In this document: positions 1 through 6,533 of the stretch, piece by piece | Position numbering within the stretch: position 1 is the stretch's first letter | Layout: every line of letters starts with the position of its first letter | Source: Verrucomicrobiota bacterium | GTDB taxonomy: Bacteria > Verrucomicrobiota > Verrucomicrobiia > Limisphaerales > UBA11320 | NCBI GenBank assembly: GCA_016871475.1 | Contig: VHDG01000232.1 | Coordinates: 1 to 6,533 of the forward strand | Length of the DNA: 6,533 nucleotides | Direction of reading: 5' to 3' | Translations under genes and position numbers: made by a program | Notes under the pieces: model-generated | The model's database searches: none | The model's input: only the letters and a program-made list of their open reading frames with translations | Told to the model about the DNA's origin: nothing

Positions 1-482
1 CGTCGACGCATTCCTGCTCCGGACCGTCACGTGTCTCTCTCCATTGACAGTTGAGAGTGGTTCCTCCCAGGGCATAGATGGATCCATCCGCTAACACCAC
101 CAGGTCGGTGATGAAGTCCGCATGATTGTAGGTGCCATCATACCGGCCTAGAAAGCTCACCTCACCGCTCCCAGGATCGAGCCTCCGAACGACAAAATCT
201 TCCTCAGCATCCTCCTCGAATCGCTCGCCTCCTGCGACGATCCGACCCAATGGATCCATCACCAGGACCCGTGCCCACAAACTGTGAGCCCCCACCCTGG
301 TGCCATCGCTAGCGTAGATCACGAGGTCTGGATGCCCCCCACGTAGAGCAGTCCGGAGAAGTCGCTCAAAAGACCATTTACCTGCTGAGTAACATCGGAT
401 GGGCTCGAGTAGACATCTTCCCAGAGCAGGCGGCCGTCGGATCCGAAGGCTGCGACAAACATGGGTCGATTGTCTTGAAACA
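1..482 (-). pseudogene. Out-of-frame continuation of the SBBP-like repeat gene, 3' partial
   Basis: Past the first break the repeat protein continues in another frame from 482 to about 341 (FQDNRPMFVAAF, then LLWEDVYSSP), which aligns with the earlier repeats (QLWQVQYSSP). That frame would stop at a TGA at about 321-319, but a second switch at 335-340 opens a third frame, which stays open to position 1. It reads HPDLVIYASDG, VLVMDPLGRIVAGGE, DFVVRRLDPGSG and LVVLADGSIYALGG, again propeller-type repeats. One extra base at each break gives a continuous protein of about 342 residues with no stop to the window edge. The conserved pattern in all three segments suggests a gene that is intact or only recently broken. 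The 3' end is outside the window. Confidence 0.75.
335..340 (-). other. G6 homopolymer at the second frame break
   Basis: The coding strand reads TAC GTG GGG GGC ATC. The upstream frame gives SGLLYVGG. One extra G gives VGGHPDLVIYASDG, which stays open to the window edge, whereas the sequence as given hits TGA five codons later. The direction and size of the shift are the same as at 483-488. Confidence 0.8.
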
Positions 483-1025
483 CCCCCCAGCAACCCCGGC
501 AACAACAACTCGACTTCCGTCAGGAGTTACGTGGAGTTTCCGCGGAAAGTCGGCGCTGGATCCCGCCGGACTGTTGTTCGTGGGAGAACTGTACTGAACC
601 TGCCAAAGCTGCTCCCCGGTGGACGAGAACTTGGCGAGGAGCACATCGGGTCCGTAGGGTTGAGTGGCTGCATAGCCAGCCACATACACGTTCTGAAGCT
701 GATCGGAGGCAACCAGAATGCCTTCCTCCGCGATATTCCCAGGGAGTGACACTGTACGAGTCCACGAAGGAACTCCTTCAGAGGAAAGGCGTAGAGCAAT
801 CATGTCACCCAGATAGATGGGGGCTGGTCCGTTCCCATCGATTCGACCTGTGAGCAAAACGTTGTCTGACGTGTCCAACGCGAGGTCGTTCCCAATATCG
901 ATGACACTTCGTGGTCCGTTCAGTGAGTAGAAATGCTCAGGACTCACTGAAGTTTGACCGGAAAGTTTCAGACCTCCCCCCAGAAGAAGCACCGCGAACA
1001 CAAGGAATGACACAGGGTATCTCAT
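378..1025 (-). CDS. Secreted SBBP-like beta-propeller repeat protein, N-terminal frame
   Basis: The 215-codon frame starts at ATG 1025-1023. An in-frame TGA lies eight codons upstream, which fixes this as the first usable ATG; no Shine-Dalgarno sequence precedes it. Residues 1-23 form a signal peptide: R2, a hydrophobic stretch to G18, then a likely cut after LSG at 21-23. No lipobox Cys is present. Three repeats follow, each with a D/N-x-V-x-V-x-G strand, an L-x-K/R-F-like strand, and a turn then Trp: about 45-92 (W88), 100-147 (W141), and one starting near 159 that breaks at 180. This is the pattern of SBBP/delta-60 beta-propeller repeats, found in secreted or surface bacterial proteins; the ligand is unknown. 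From residue about 181 the sequence loses the repeat pattern because of a frame break at 483-488, so the last ~35 residues and the TAA at 380-378 are probably spurious. Confidence 0.75.
   Translation of the reverse strand: MRYPVSFLVFAVLLLGGGLKLSGQTSVSPEHFYSLNGPRSVIDIGNDLALDTSDNVLLTGRIDGNGPAPIYLGDMIALRLSSEGVPSWTRTVSLPGNIAEEGILVASDQLQNVYVAGYAATQPYGPDVLLAKFSSTGEQLWQVQYSSPTNNSPAGSSADFPRKLHVTPDGSRVVVAGVAGGCFKTIDPCLSQPSDPTAACSGKMSTRAHPMLLSR
483..488 (-). other. G6 homopolymer at the first frame break
   Basis: On the coding strand the run reads GCT GGG GGG TGT. Upstream codons keep the propeller pattern (VVVAGVAGG) only in this frame, and downstream codons keep it only if one G is added (AGGVFQDNRP). 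A seven-G run, or a four-G run, joins the two frames. Confidence 0.8.
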
Positions 1026-1220
1026 AGGAGAAATAAACGTGTCTGCTCACTGGTTCTTTCAGACTAACTCCGGATCACGGGATCTCTGGTTTTCCACGAG
1101 ACCACGGACGAATGACCCGGGAATGGCCAGGGGCAACAGCCCAGGGCGACATGCCGATGGGAATTGTCCCCTTGGGGGCGAATACCCAAGGGGACCCTTA
1201 CCTTGATTCTGACGGCAAGC
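1026..1220. other. Intergenic gap between the two minus-strand genes
   Basis: Apart from the hairpin at 1166-1195, I see no gene here, no convincing -35/-10 pair for the minus strand, and no ribosome binding site before the ATG at 1025 (the bases just upstream are pyrimidine-rich, TTTCTCCT). Any promoter for the repeat protein should lie between about 1030 and 1165. Confidence 0.5.
1166..1195 (-). terminator. Perfect 11-bp hairpin after the giant gene; possible terminator
   Basis: Two 11-base arms, GTCCCCTTGGG (1166-1176) and CCCAAGGGGAC (1185-1195), are exact reverse complements around an 8-base loop. The hairpin begins 25 bases past the TAG of the giant gene, where a terminator is expected. 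On the minus strand the bases that follow are AATTCCCATC, with no T-run, so this is not a classical intrinsic terminator. It may instead mark or protect the 3' end of the mRNA. Confidence 0.5.
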
Positions 1221-4200
1221 CTACAGCTTCGTGATCCGGTAGAACTTCATGAGTCCTCCAAACGTATCCCGGGCCTGAGATGAAGCACCTGTCGCGGTGA
1301 TGACATTGCCGAGGGGCACCCACTGACCGGCTAGATCGCTCTTGGTTTCCACCTGGAACCGATCTCCAGGAGCCGATGGCCAGGTGAGGACGATCCCGCC
1401 AGCCTCTGAGCTGGCCTGGACGACGATCGATGACTGATCCGCGCTCGAAACGAAGATGATGTAAGACGCGCTGCTGGACAGAACCGGCACACCGTTGTCA
1501 GTAGCCGAAACCACCACGGTGTAGCTTCGACCGGCCTGATCGGCCGTGGGTTTCCAGGTGAGGACACCGGTGACAGGGTTCACCGACAACCCTGCGTGAG
1601 CTTCCGATTCAAGCCTGAAGAGGACCGCCTGGGCGGGCTGGTCCAGATCCACACCTGTGCTGAACGACAGCGTGTCACCGACGGTCACATAACGCCCACG
1701 CTGATCAGCGAACACAGGGGGAAGGTTCACTTCGCGGACGGTGATGTTGATGGACTCCTCCGCGATGAGGCTCGGCGTGCCGTTGTCTCGAACACGGAAG
1801 GTCACAGGGAAGACTCCCGGGCCTTGTGCTTCCGACGGGCGCCAGACAAACCGGCCCTGCGGAGTGATCGACGCTCCGACGGGCGCACCTGGATCGAGGC
1901 TGAAGACCAGCTGGCTGGTCTCTTCTTCGGCGTCCGTGGCGGAGAGATCCAGGGTCAGGCGGGTACGTTCGTTCATGATCTTGTTACCAACGCGCGCAAG
2001 CGTGGGAGGCGTGTTGTTGCCGCCAAGCTGGTTCGCCGACCTCGGCGTGGGTTGTGCGAAAAAGACCCGTGTGGCTCCACCGTCAGGGATACGGCCTTCG
2101 CTGATGTTGTTGGTCTGGGTGCCAAACCTCACCAGGTCGATGACCTCTCCATCCGCCCCATACAGACCTAGTTCTTCGCCGCCGCGCGCCAATTGGAAGT
2201 TAACATGCAGATCGGCTGAGTTTGTGGAGTTCTGACCCGGGCTGTTGTCAGCCCACACCAACAGGTAACCGCCGGCAGGAATGATGGTCCCGGCAGGAAT
2301 CCGGAACTGGGTCCGGTTCTGAGAGCTGTCCGTCAAATAGTAGCCGCCCAGATCCGCGTCGGTGCGGCCCGGGTTGAACAGCTCGAACCAATCATCCGCA
2401 GCGGGTGGAACATCCGACAGATCCAGAATGAACCCCGTATTGCTCGCCATCCATTCGTTGATGCGAACAGCCAGCGGTTTGGATGCTCCGTTGTTCGCAG
2501 CCCCGGGTGTCGGGAAAGACATCGCCAGGCGGTAGAAAGGCTGACCATCGGGGAATGATCCATAGGATTCATCCGAACGAAGATCCGAGTAGTTCAGATA
2601 ATCCACCACTCTGGGCTGTCCGCTGACGATCTGGCTGAGGATGATCGATCCCTCCGTGGGCTGAGCACGGAAGGGGGTATGCCAATCCAGTGCATTGGAG
2701 ACATCAGCATCGCCATCAATCCAGATCAACCGGCGTTCGCCTCCCTGGATAACGGAGCCAGCGGGGAAACTCCACGTTGCGAGATTCCCATAGGAATCCG
2801 AAAGCCGGTAGTCAGCCAGGTCAACTGGGGCCGTCCCGGCATTGTACAGCTCGACCCAGGGATCGCGCTCACCTTGTGGATCGGTGGCTCCTGAGGAGTT
2901 GAAAGGCGAGATCTCATTGAGCCACAGCGGGTGATAGGCGGCTATGGTTCCGGCAGAGACATTGGGTGCACCGGGGGAACCAAAGACACGATTCAGAGAT
3001 TGGGTAATGCCCAGGGTCCCGCCTGGGTTGAACCGGGCGACCAGGTTTGCGCCGGAGGGTCGCTCGCCGTATCGCACCCAGAAACTCAGGGTGTAAGTCT
3101 CGTTGGTTTTAACCGGAAGGCCTGTTTGATACAAGGCTCCATTCGTGCTGGCGCTGCCCGCAGCGTTTGCACGGATCTGGAGGGATGCTCCGCCGGACTG
3201 CTTGATGGATGAGCTGATGGCGCTCTCACGGTGTGTCGCACCGATTGTCCAGGCGGAACTCAATGATTCTTCAAAGCCGCCGTTTGGAATCAGGTTCTCG
3301 CCCACCTCGGCTTGGGTACCGGTCACGAGCTTGATGTCGTCGACATAGGCGTCGCCAGTTGAAGTCAGGTAGAGGAAGAAATTGGTATTCCCAGGCCGAC
3401 CCGTGACACTCACGAAGCGCCATTCGGTTCCGCCCGGCCTCCAGTTGCTTGACCGGCTGTTGTCCTGCGCGCCATCCACCACTTCCAGTGATACGCCGTC
3501 AACAGCAGGAGAAAGCGGCCATGGCGGGTTGGCCTCGTAACGCACACGATCGACCACCAACATTTCGCCTGCTGCTGAGCCGGGTCTAAGCAGGCTGATC
3601 ACTTCACCTTCAGGGTCGAGGTTGCCATCGAACTCACCAATGACGGGCACGCGGAAAGCGAATCGCGCGCCGAATGTGAAGTGATCCTTGGCAATGACGA
3701 GGTAACTTCTGGGCGGAAGCACTGCTCCTTGTGGAAAGTTGAAATCCACACCCGACAACCGCCAGCCGGTCAGGGTGAAGGCAGTGGTAGCACTTCGATT
3801 GTGAATCTCCACATAGCCTGCGTCAGGCTGTTCAGGCAGGTAGGCGATCTCAGAAATGACGACATTGCCTTCAGCCGGCACGGGTGTGTTGGATGAGACA
3901 ACCGTGACCCTTTGAACGCCGTTGCTAATGACCGATCCGAACCGATCACGGGCTTCGATGACAAGATCATTGGTGCCGGCATCGATGGGAACACGCATGG
4001 ACCAGAAGAAGGGACGGCTGCTGATCACTGACCAGGCGGTGGGATACGTCTGGCCGTTCACATAGATCGATTCGGCAGATACGGGAGCAGCGCCCGTGAG
4101 AGTGATCATCGGGGCGTTTGTGGCAATGAACGCACTGCCGAACACCGTGAAGTTCGTCCGTGGGAGCAGCCCGAGCAGGTAGTTCCGCCGATCTCGAACA

Positions 4201-6533
4201 TAGTCCTTGATGAAGGAGGGTGATGTCGGCGCACCTCCATTGTCGATGAGGCCTTTGAGCTTCGCATCCAGCGTCGGGGCGAATACCTCGGCACGCAACG
4301 GGCCATCAGCGGCTTCCATGCAGATCCTCAGATACATGCGGCGGAAGTAAGGATTGCTGTAAAGCCTGCCGATCATCGGCTCGTTGGTGATAAAAAGGTC
4401 GGTGGTTGGACCATCGCTGCCGGACCCAAGATCGAAGTCGATATCCCACAGCAGCAGATGGAATTTCCCCCGGGTGGGCTTGTAGGTGTACATGTTCTTG
4501 CCGCGGTTGTAGCCATAGGCATCCCAGTTACCCACGATGTGCTGCATCGCAAACACGCTCAGCCAGTTCTGGATGTCCACGATCTCAGGAAGAAGCGTAT
4601 TGTAGGGCTCGGGTCCAGCCGAGCTCAGCGCATCCACCACCTTGAACAGTTGTGTGAAATCATTGGGGTCCTCTCCAGCTCCCACCGCACGAGGCCTCCA
4701 GCATACGCGGTAGCGGGCTACTTTCTTGCCTTCAAGCGTGAGGAATTGGTCCAGCGTGGCATCCACGTTACCGCTCTTGTTGTCGCCTGAATCATCAAAC
4801 TCAAACCAATCCTCGATCTTGTGAAGCGGCCCATCGGTGTCATCAGGCCAGTATTGGGCAATCACGTCGCTGCTGGGCTGCTGGGTATCTTCGTAGAGCG
4901 AACTGGCACGTCGAACTCCGTTGAAGTAAACGAACACAAAACGTCTGTGGTTGTACGGTATGCCCATCTTCCGTGCGATCCAGTACGAGGATTGCTCAGC
5001 CAGTTTGCTGGCATCGTTGTCCGTGTTTCCAATCGACCCTACAACGAAGTCCTCGGCTCCCAGCAGGAGATCGTCGGCAGGCGCTCTCAGGATGTAGTCA
5101 CACACGGCATCGCTGCCAGTAGGACCATTGAACCCGGGTGTATGCCACGGGCTCCCGCTGTAGAGAGTCTGTGCATTGTAGAGGACCCGGTAGTTGCCAT
5201 AAACAAAGGTGCAGTCCAACGGATGGTTGCTCTGCTTTCCCCGTACTCGCCAACGGTTCACGCCCGCCGCAGTCATCCAGTATCGGTAACTGCCAAACGC
5301 AGTCGCAGCAATCTGCGGCTCTCCAAACCGGACCAGACACTCACGGGTCGGAGCGTCGTTGGGAAATAGCACCGAGGCCGACGGGGTCGCGCTGTCCGTC
5401 GCCTGAAGGTGGAAAGCCACCATGACACCCGAACCCTGGCCCGGGATCGTTGCTGAATAGAGACCGTCCCCGGCGGTTGCGTCCCCGCCCGTTCCATCAT
5501 CTTTCATGTCCAGGGTCCCTGTCGTCCCACCCGTGGCGTCAACACGGTAGCTCAACACGAACCGGGCGATCCCCTGGGGATCAGAGATGCGCGCGGTGAC
5601 GGTGACATCCTGGGAAGGTGCGGGCAGCACCGGGAAGTGGGCGACCTCATGAATGGCCGGAGCACTGTTCGGCACCGACCGACTGTTCATCGCACCCGGG
5701 GTGCCGAGCCGCCTGGGCAAGGTCATCACTCCGGGACATTCAAGATAGTTTCCGCGCAGTCGGATCAGGATGTGTGGGGTGCCTGCCAGCCATCGAACCT
5801 TGGCCCGAATCGTCGCGATGGCGTTGTTCGGCAAGGTCTGAGCAAGCCCGGTGCGAACACGGTTCCCACCCACATCACCGCGCGCACTCGCGCGTATGCG
5901 AAGCGACTGCCTGCTGTTGTTATATCCTTCGCGGGTTTCGAGTATCGATTCTTCGTGAGTTCCCTGGACCGTCCAGCCGGTTAACCCTGATTCAAACCCG
6001 TTATTGCGAACCAAGTTGGTGCTTCCGAGGATAAAAACCTCGACATCATCAAGCAGGGCTTCACCGGCATCCTGGAGAAACACATGAAGCTGTCCGGGCG
6101 ATTCCATCCCGCCCAGGTCCACACGGCCCGTGAACTCCACCTTGGTCCATTCGGACTTCTTGGTTTCATCGCTCGCGGCCCAGTTGGGTGCCAGGGCGTT
6201 GTCGCTCTCGGGATCGATCAGCTCGAGGCTGCTGCCCCCGCCATCCGCCCATTCCGCCCATCGCCCGCCGTCCGCGTAAGCCACCTCATCCACCAGAATG
6301 CGCACCGTATTGGTTGTGGCACTGCCCGTGGAGTTCGTGCCGATCACAGGCTCAGGCATGAAGAGTTGAATGCGATCGCTCGAATTCGCCAGCGTCCCGG
6401 AGAAGTTTCCATAGGCATTCGCCGTCGTCAGGTTCGGGTAGTTACCCAGCACCCGGGCCAGATTCTTCGCCACCACTGCATAGCCCCTGGCTGAAATCAT
6501 CGCGTTGCTCGGGAAATTGAAAGACACGCCGTT
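1221..6533 (-). CDS. Giant multidomain CotH-kinase / lamin-tail-domain protein, 5' partial
   Basis: Open from the right edge to a TAG at 1223-1221. The 5' end is missing: the GTG at 6527-6525 lies inside a lamin-tail domain (Asn-Gly codons precede it), so it is not the start. Residues below count from that GTG. 1-115: second half of a lamin-tail domain (LTD). 120-282: jelly-roll-like module with W127, D160-D161 and NNGFE at 175-179. 286-405: Ig-like. About 435-790: CotH kinase domain, with FNG at 535-537, E546, K570, GNWD ending at D669, N674, and WDIDFDLG at 694-701. 790-885: Ig-like. 888-1030: LTD (VVISEIAY). 1033-1190: second jelly-roll-like copy. 1198-1320 and 1349-1500: two more LTDs (LNEI, INEW). 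1504-1600 and 1600-1697: cadherin/putative-Ig domains. 1698-1768: fibronectin-like tail. CotH domains phosphorylate Ser on spore-coat proteins in Bacillus; the substrate here is unknown. No transmembrane anchor or PEP-CTERM signal is visible, so a secreted or surface protein is inferred. Confidence 0.93.
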   Translation of the reverse strand, partial: NGVSFNFPSNAMISARGYAVVAKNLARVLGNYPNLTTANAYGNFSGTLANSSDRIQLFMPEPVIGTNSTGSATTNTVRILVDEVAYADGGRWAEWADGGGSSLELIDPESDNALAPNWAASDETKKSEWTKVEFTGRVDLGGMESPGQLHVFLQDAGEALLDDVEVFILGSTNLVRNNGFESGLTGWTVQGTHEESILETREGYNNSRQSLRIRASARGDVGGNRVRTGLAQTLPNNAIATIRAKVRWLAGTPHILIRLRGNYLECPGVMTLPRRLGTPGAMNSRSVPNSAPAIHEVAHFPVLPAPSQDVTVTARISDPQGIARFVLSYRVDATGGTTGTLDMKDDGTGGDATAGDGLYSATIPGQGSGVMVAFHLQATDSATPSASVLFPNDAPTRECLVRFGEPQIAATAFGSYRYWMTAAGVNRWRVRGKQSNHPLDCTFVYGNYRVLYNAQTLYSGSPWHTPGFNGPTGSDAVCDYILRAPADDLLLGAEDFVVGSIGNTDNDASKLAEQSSYWIARKMGIPYNHRRFVFVYFNGVRRASSLYEDTQQPSSDVIAQYWPDDTDGPLHKIEDWFEFDDSGDNKSGNVDATLDQFLTLEGKKVARYRVCWRPRAVGAGEDPNDFTQLFKVVDALSSAGPEPYNTLLPEIVDIQNWLSVFAMQHIVGNWDAYGYNRGKNMYTYKPTRGKFHLLLWDIDFDLGSGSDGPTTDLFITNEPMIGRLYSNPYFRRMYLRICMEAADGPLRAEVFAPTLDAKLKGLIDNGGAPTSPSFIKDYVRDRRNYLLGLLPRTNFTVFGSAFIATNAPMITLTGAAPVSAESIYVNGQTYPTAWSVISSRPFFWSMRVPIDAGTNDLVIEARDRFGSVISNGVQRVTVVSSNTPVPAEGNVVISEIAYLPEQPDAGYVEIHNRSATTAFTLTGWRLSGVDFNFPQGAVLPPRSYLVIAKDHFTFGARFAFRVPVIGEFDGNLDPEGEVISLLRPGSAAGEMLVVDRVRYEANPPWPLSPAVDGVSLEVVDGAQDNSRSSNWRPGGTEWRFVSVTGRPGNTNFFLYLTSTGDAYVDDIKLVTGTQAEVGENLIPNGGFEESLSSAWTIGATHRESAISSSIKQSGGASLQIRANAAGSASTNGALYQTGLPVKTNETYTLSFWVRYGERPSGANLVARFNPGGTLGITQSLNRVFGSPGAPNVSAGTIAAYHPLWLNEISPFNSSGATDPQGERDPWVELYNAGTAPVDLADYRLSDSYGNLATWSFPAGSVIQGGERRLIWIDGDADVSNALDWHTPFRAQPTEGSIILSQIVSGQPRVVDYLNYSDLRSDESYGSFPDGQPFYRLAMSFPTPGAANNGASKPLAVRINEWMASNTGFILDLSDVPPAADDWFELFNPGRTDADLGGYYLTDSSQNRTQFRIPAGTIIPAGGYLLVWADNSPGQNSTNSADLHVNFQLARGGEELGLYGADGEVIDLVRFGTQTNNISEGRIPDGGATRVFFAQPTPRSANQLGGNNTPPTLARVGNKIMNERTRLTLDLSATDAEEETSQLVFSLDPGAPVGASITPQGRFVWRPSEAQGPGVFPVTFRVRDNGTPSLIAEESINITVREVNLPPVFADQRGRYVTVGDTLSFSTGVDLDQPAQAVLFRLESEAHAGLSVNPVTGVLTWKPTADQAGRSYTVVVSATDNGVPVLSSSASYIIFVSSADQSSIVVQASSEAGGIVLTWPSAPGDRFQVETKSDLAGQWVPLGNVITATGASSQARDTFGGLMKFYRITKL
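2958..3866 (-). repeat. Protein-level repeat, copy 2: lamin-tail plus jelly-roll-like module
   Basis: This copy encodes residues of about 888-1190. Its landmarks match copy 1: FNFP, VDRVRY, SLEVVD, SNWR, W1036 (EWRFVSVTG), VDDIKLV with D1063-D1064, NGGFEES from N1082, a following Trp, THRES, SLQIRA and FGSPGAPN. The NGGFE...W portion resembles carbohydrate-binding jelly-roll modules of the CBM4/9 type. That resemblance is from pattern only, and no sugar-binding residue can be assigned. Confidence 0.7.
4158..5225 (-). other. CotH-type kinase domain within the giant protein
   Basis: This part encodes residues of about 435-790 of the giant protein. The order of landmarks matches the CotH family: a strand ending in an FNG turn (535-537), an acidic E546 ten residues later, a buried-type Lys in LHKIEDW (K570), the GNWDAYGYN segment with D669 and N674, then LLLWDIDFDLG with D695, D697 and D699. 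In CotH and related Fam20-like kinases an Asp in the first segment is catalytic and one in the second binds metal. That assignment to D669 and the 695-699 cluster is by analogy. A run of Asp/Glu around K570 is rich enough to suggest metal binding, but this is not proven. Domain limits are approximate. Confidence 0.85.
5684..6533 (-). repeat. Protein-level repeat, copy 1: lamin-tail plus jelly-roll-like module (partial)
   Basis: This copy encodes residues 1-282 of the giant protein and is cut by the window edge. Its landmarks, in order, are FNFP, a VDEVAY strand, SLELID, an NW pair, W127 (EWTKVEFTG), LDDVEV at 159-164, NNGFES, a Trp a few residues on, THEES, SLRIRA and LGTPGAMN. The same series recurs at 2958-3866. 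The similarity is at protein level; I see no long identical DNA stretch, so the duplication is old or was acquired as a domain unit. Confidence 0.7.

Noticed and set aside
335..340. Programmed -1 ribosomal frameshift at G GGG GGC
   Set aside because: The heptamer fits the slippery pattern here, but the site at 483-488 is not in the right phase for tandem slippage and I see no obvious downstream pseudoknot. Two successive programmed shifts in a repeat protein are unlikely. A run-length error or real indel is simpler.
399..749. Plus-strand open frame of 116 codons
   Set aside because: It is antisense to the repeat-protein gene, whose signal peptide and repeats are convincing, and shows no domain of its own.
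1127..1146. Short repeat CCAGGG twice, with a GGGC/GCCC mini-hairpin
   Set aside because: Only 4-6 bases match in a GC-rich gap, which is expected by chance.
1221..1290. PEP-CTERM or LPXTG-type anchor at the end of the giant protein
   Set aside because: The C-terminus has no hydrophobic helix, no PEP or LPXTG motif and no basic tail.
4821..5369. Plus-strand open frame of 182 codons
   Set aside because: It lies wholly antisense to the CotH domain, has no recognisable motifs, and reflects the codon bias of the minus-strand gene. The same applies to other plus-strand frames at 1596-2235, 5618-6034 and 6084-6494.
6525..6527. GTG as the start of the giant gene
   Set aside because: The frame is open to the window edge, and the codons on both sides form the middle of a lamin-tail domain, so the real start lies outside.

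Overview
The window is part of a bacterial genome in which both genes lie on the minus strand. The best guess for the source is a Verrucomicrobiota-like bacterium, possibly a Planctomycetota relative. The guess rests on a very long secreted-type protein that combines lamin-tail domains, a CotH kinase domain and cadherin/Ig-like domains, and that ends in a fibronectin-like tail closing on FYRITKL. I know this style mainly from Verrucomicrobiota. No rRNA, tRNA or phylogenetic marker is present, so the assignment is an inference.

Right to left, in transcription order: positions 6533-1221 hold one uninterrupted reading frame of at least 1770 codons. Its 5' end lies beyond the right edge. The protein is a mosaic: the end of a lamin-tail domain with a jelly-roll-like 'NGFE' module, an Ig-like domain, a CotH-type kinase domain with its Asp motifs present, another Ig-like domain, a second copy of the lamin-tail/jelly-roll module, two more lamin-tail domains, two cadherin/Ig-like domains, and the C-terminal tail. 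It is followed by a 195-base gap (1220-1026) with a perfect 11-bp hairpin just after the stop codon.

Positions 1025-1 hold a second gene for a secreted protein made of beta-propeller-type (SBBP-like) repeats. As given, its frame closes at 378 after 215 codons, but the last ~35 residues are out of frame. The true continuation can be read in the two other frames to the left edge. Both frame breaks fall exactly on runs of six G (minus strand), and one extra G at each restores a continuous repeat protein of about 342 residues that runs off the left edge. These are either two homopolymer errors in the assembly or two real indels. The rest of the window reads cleanly.

Both proteins look exported and built for the cell surface or outside the cell. 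They share no domain, and nothing here links them in one pathway. I see no mobile element, CRISPR array, RNA gene or origin. The most useful second looks are the paired G6 frame breaks and the duplicated modules around the kinase domain.
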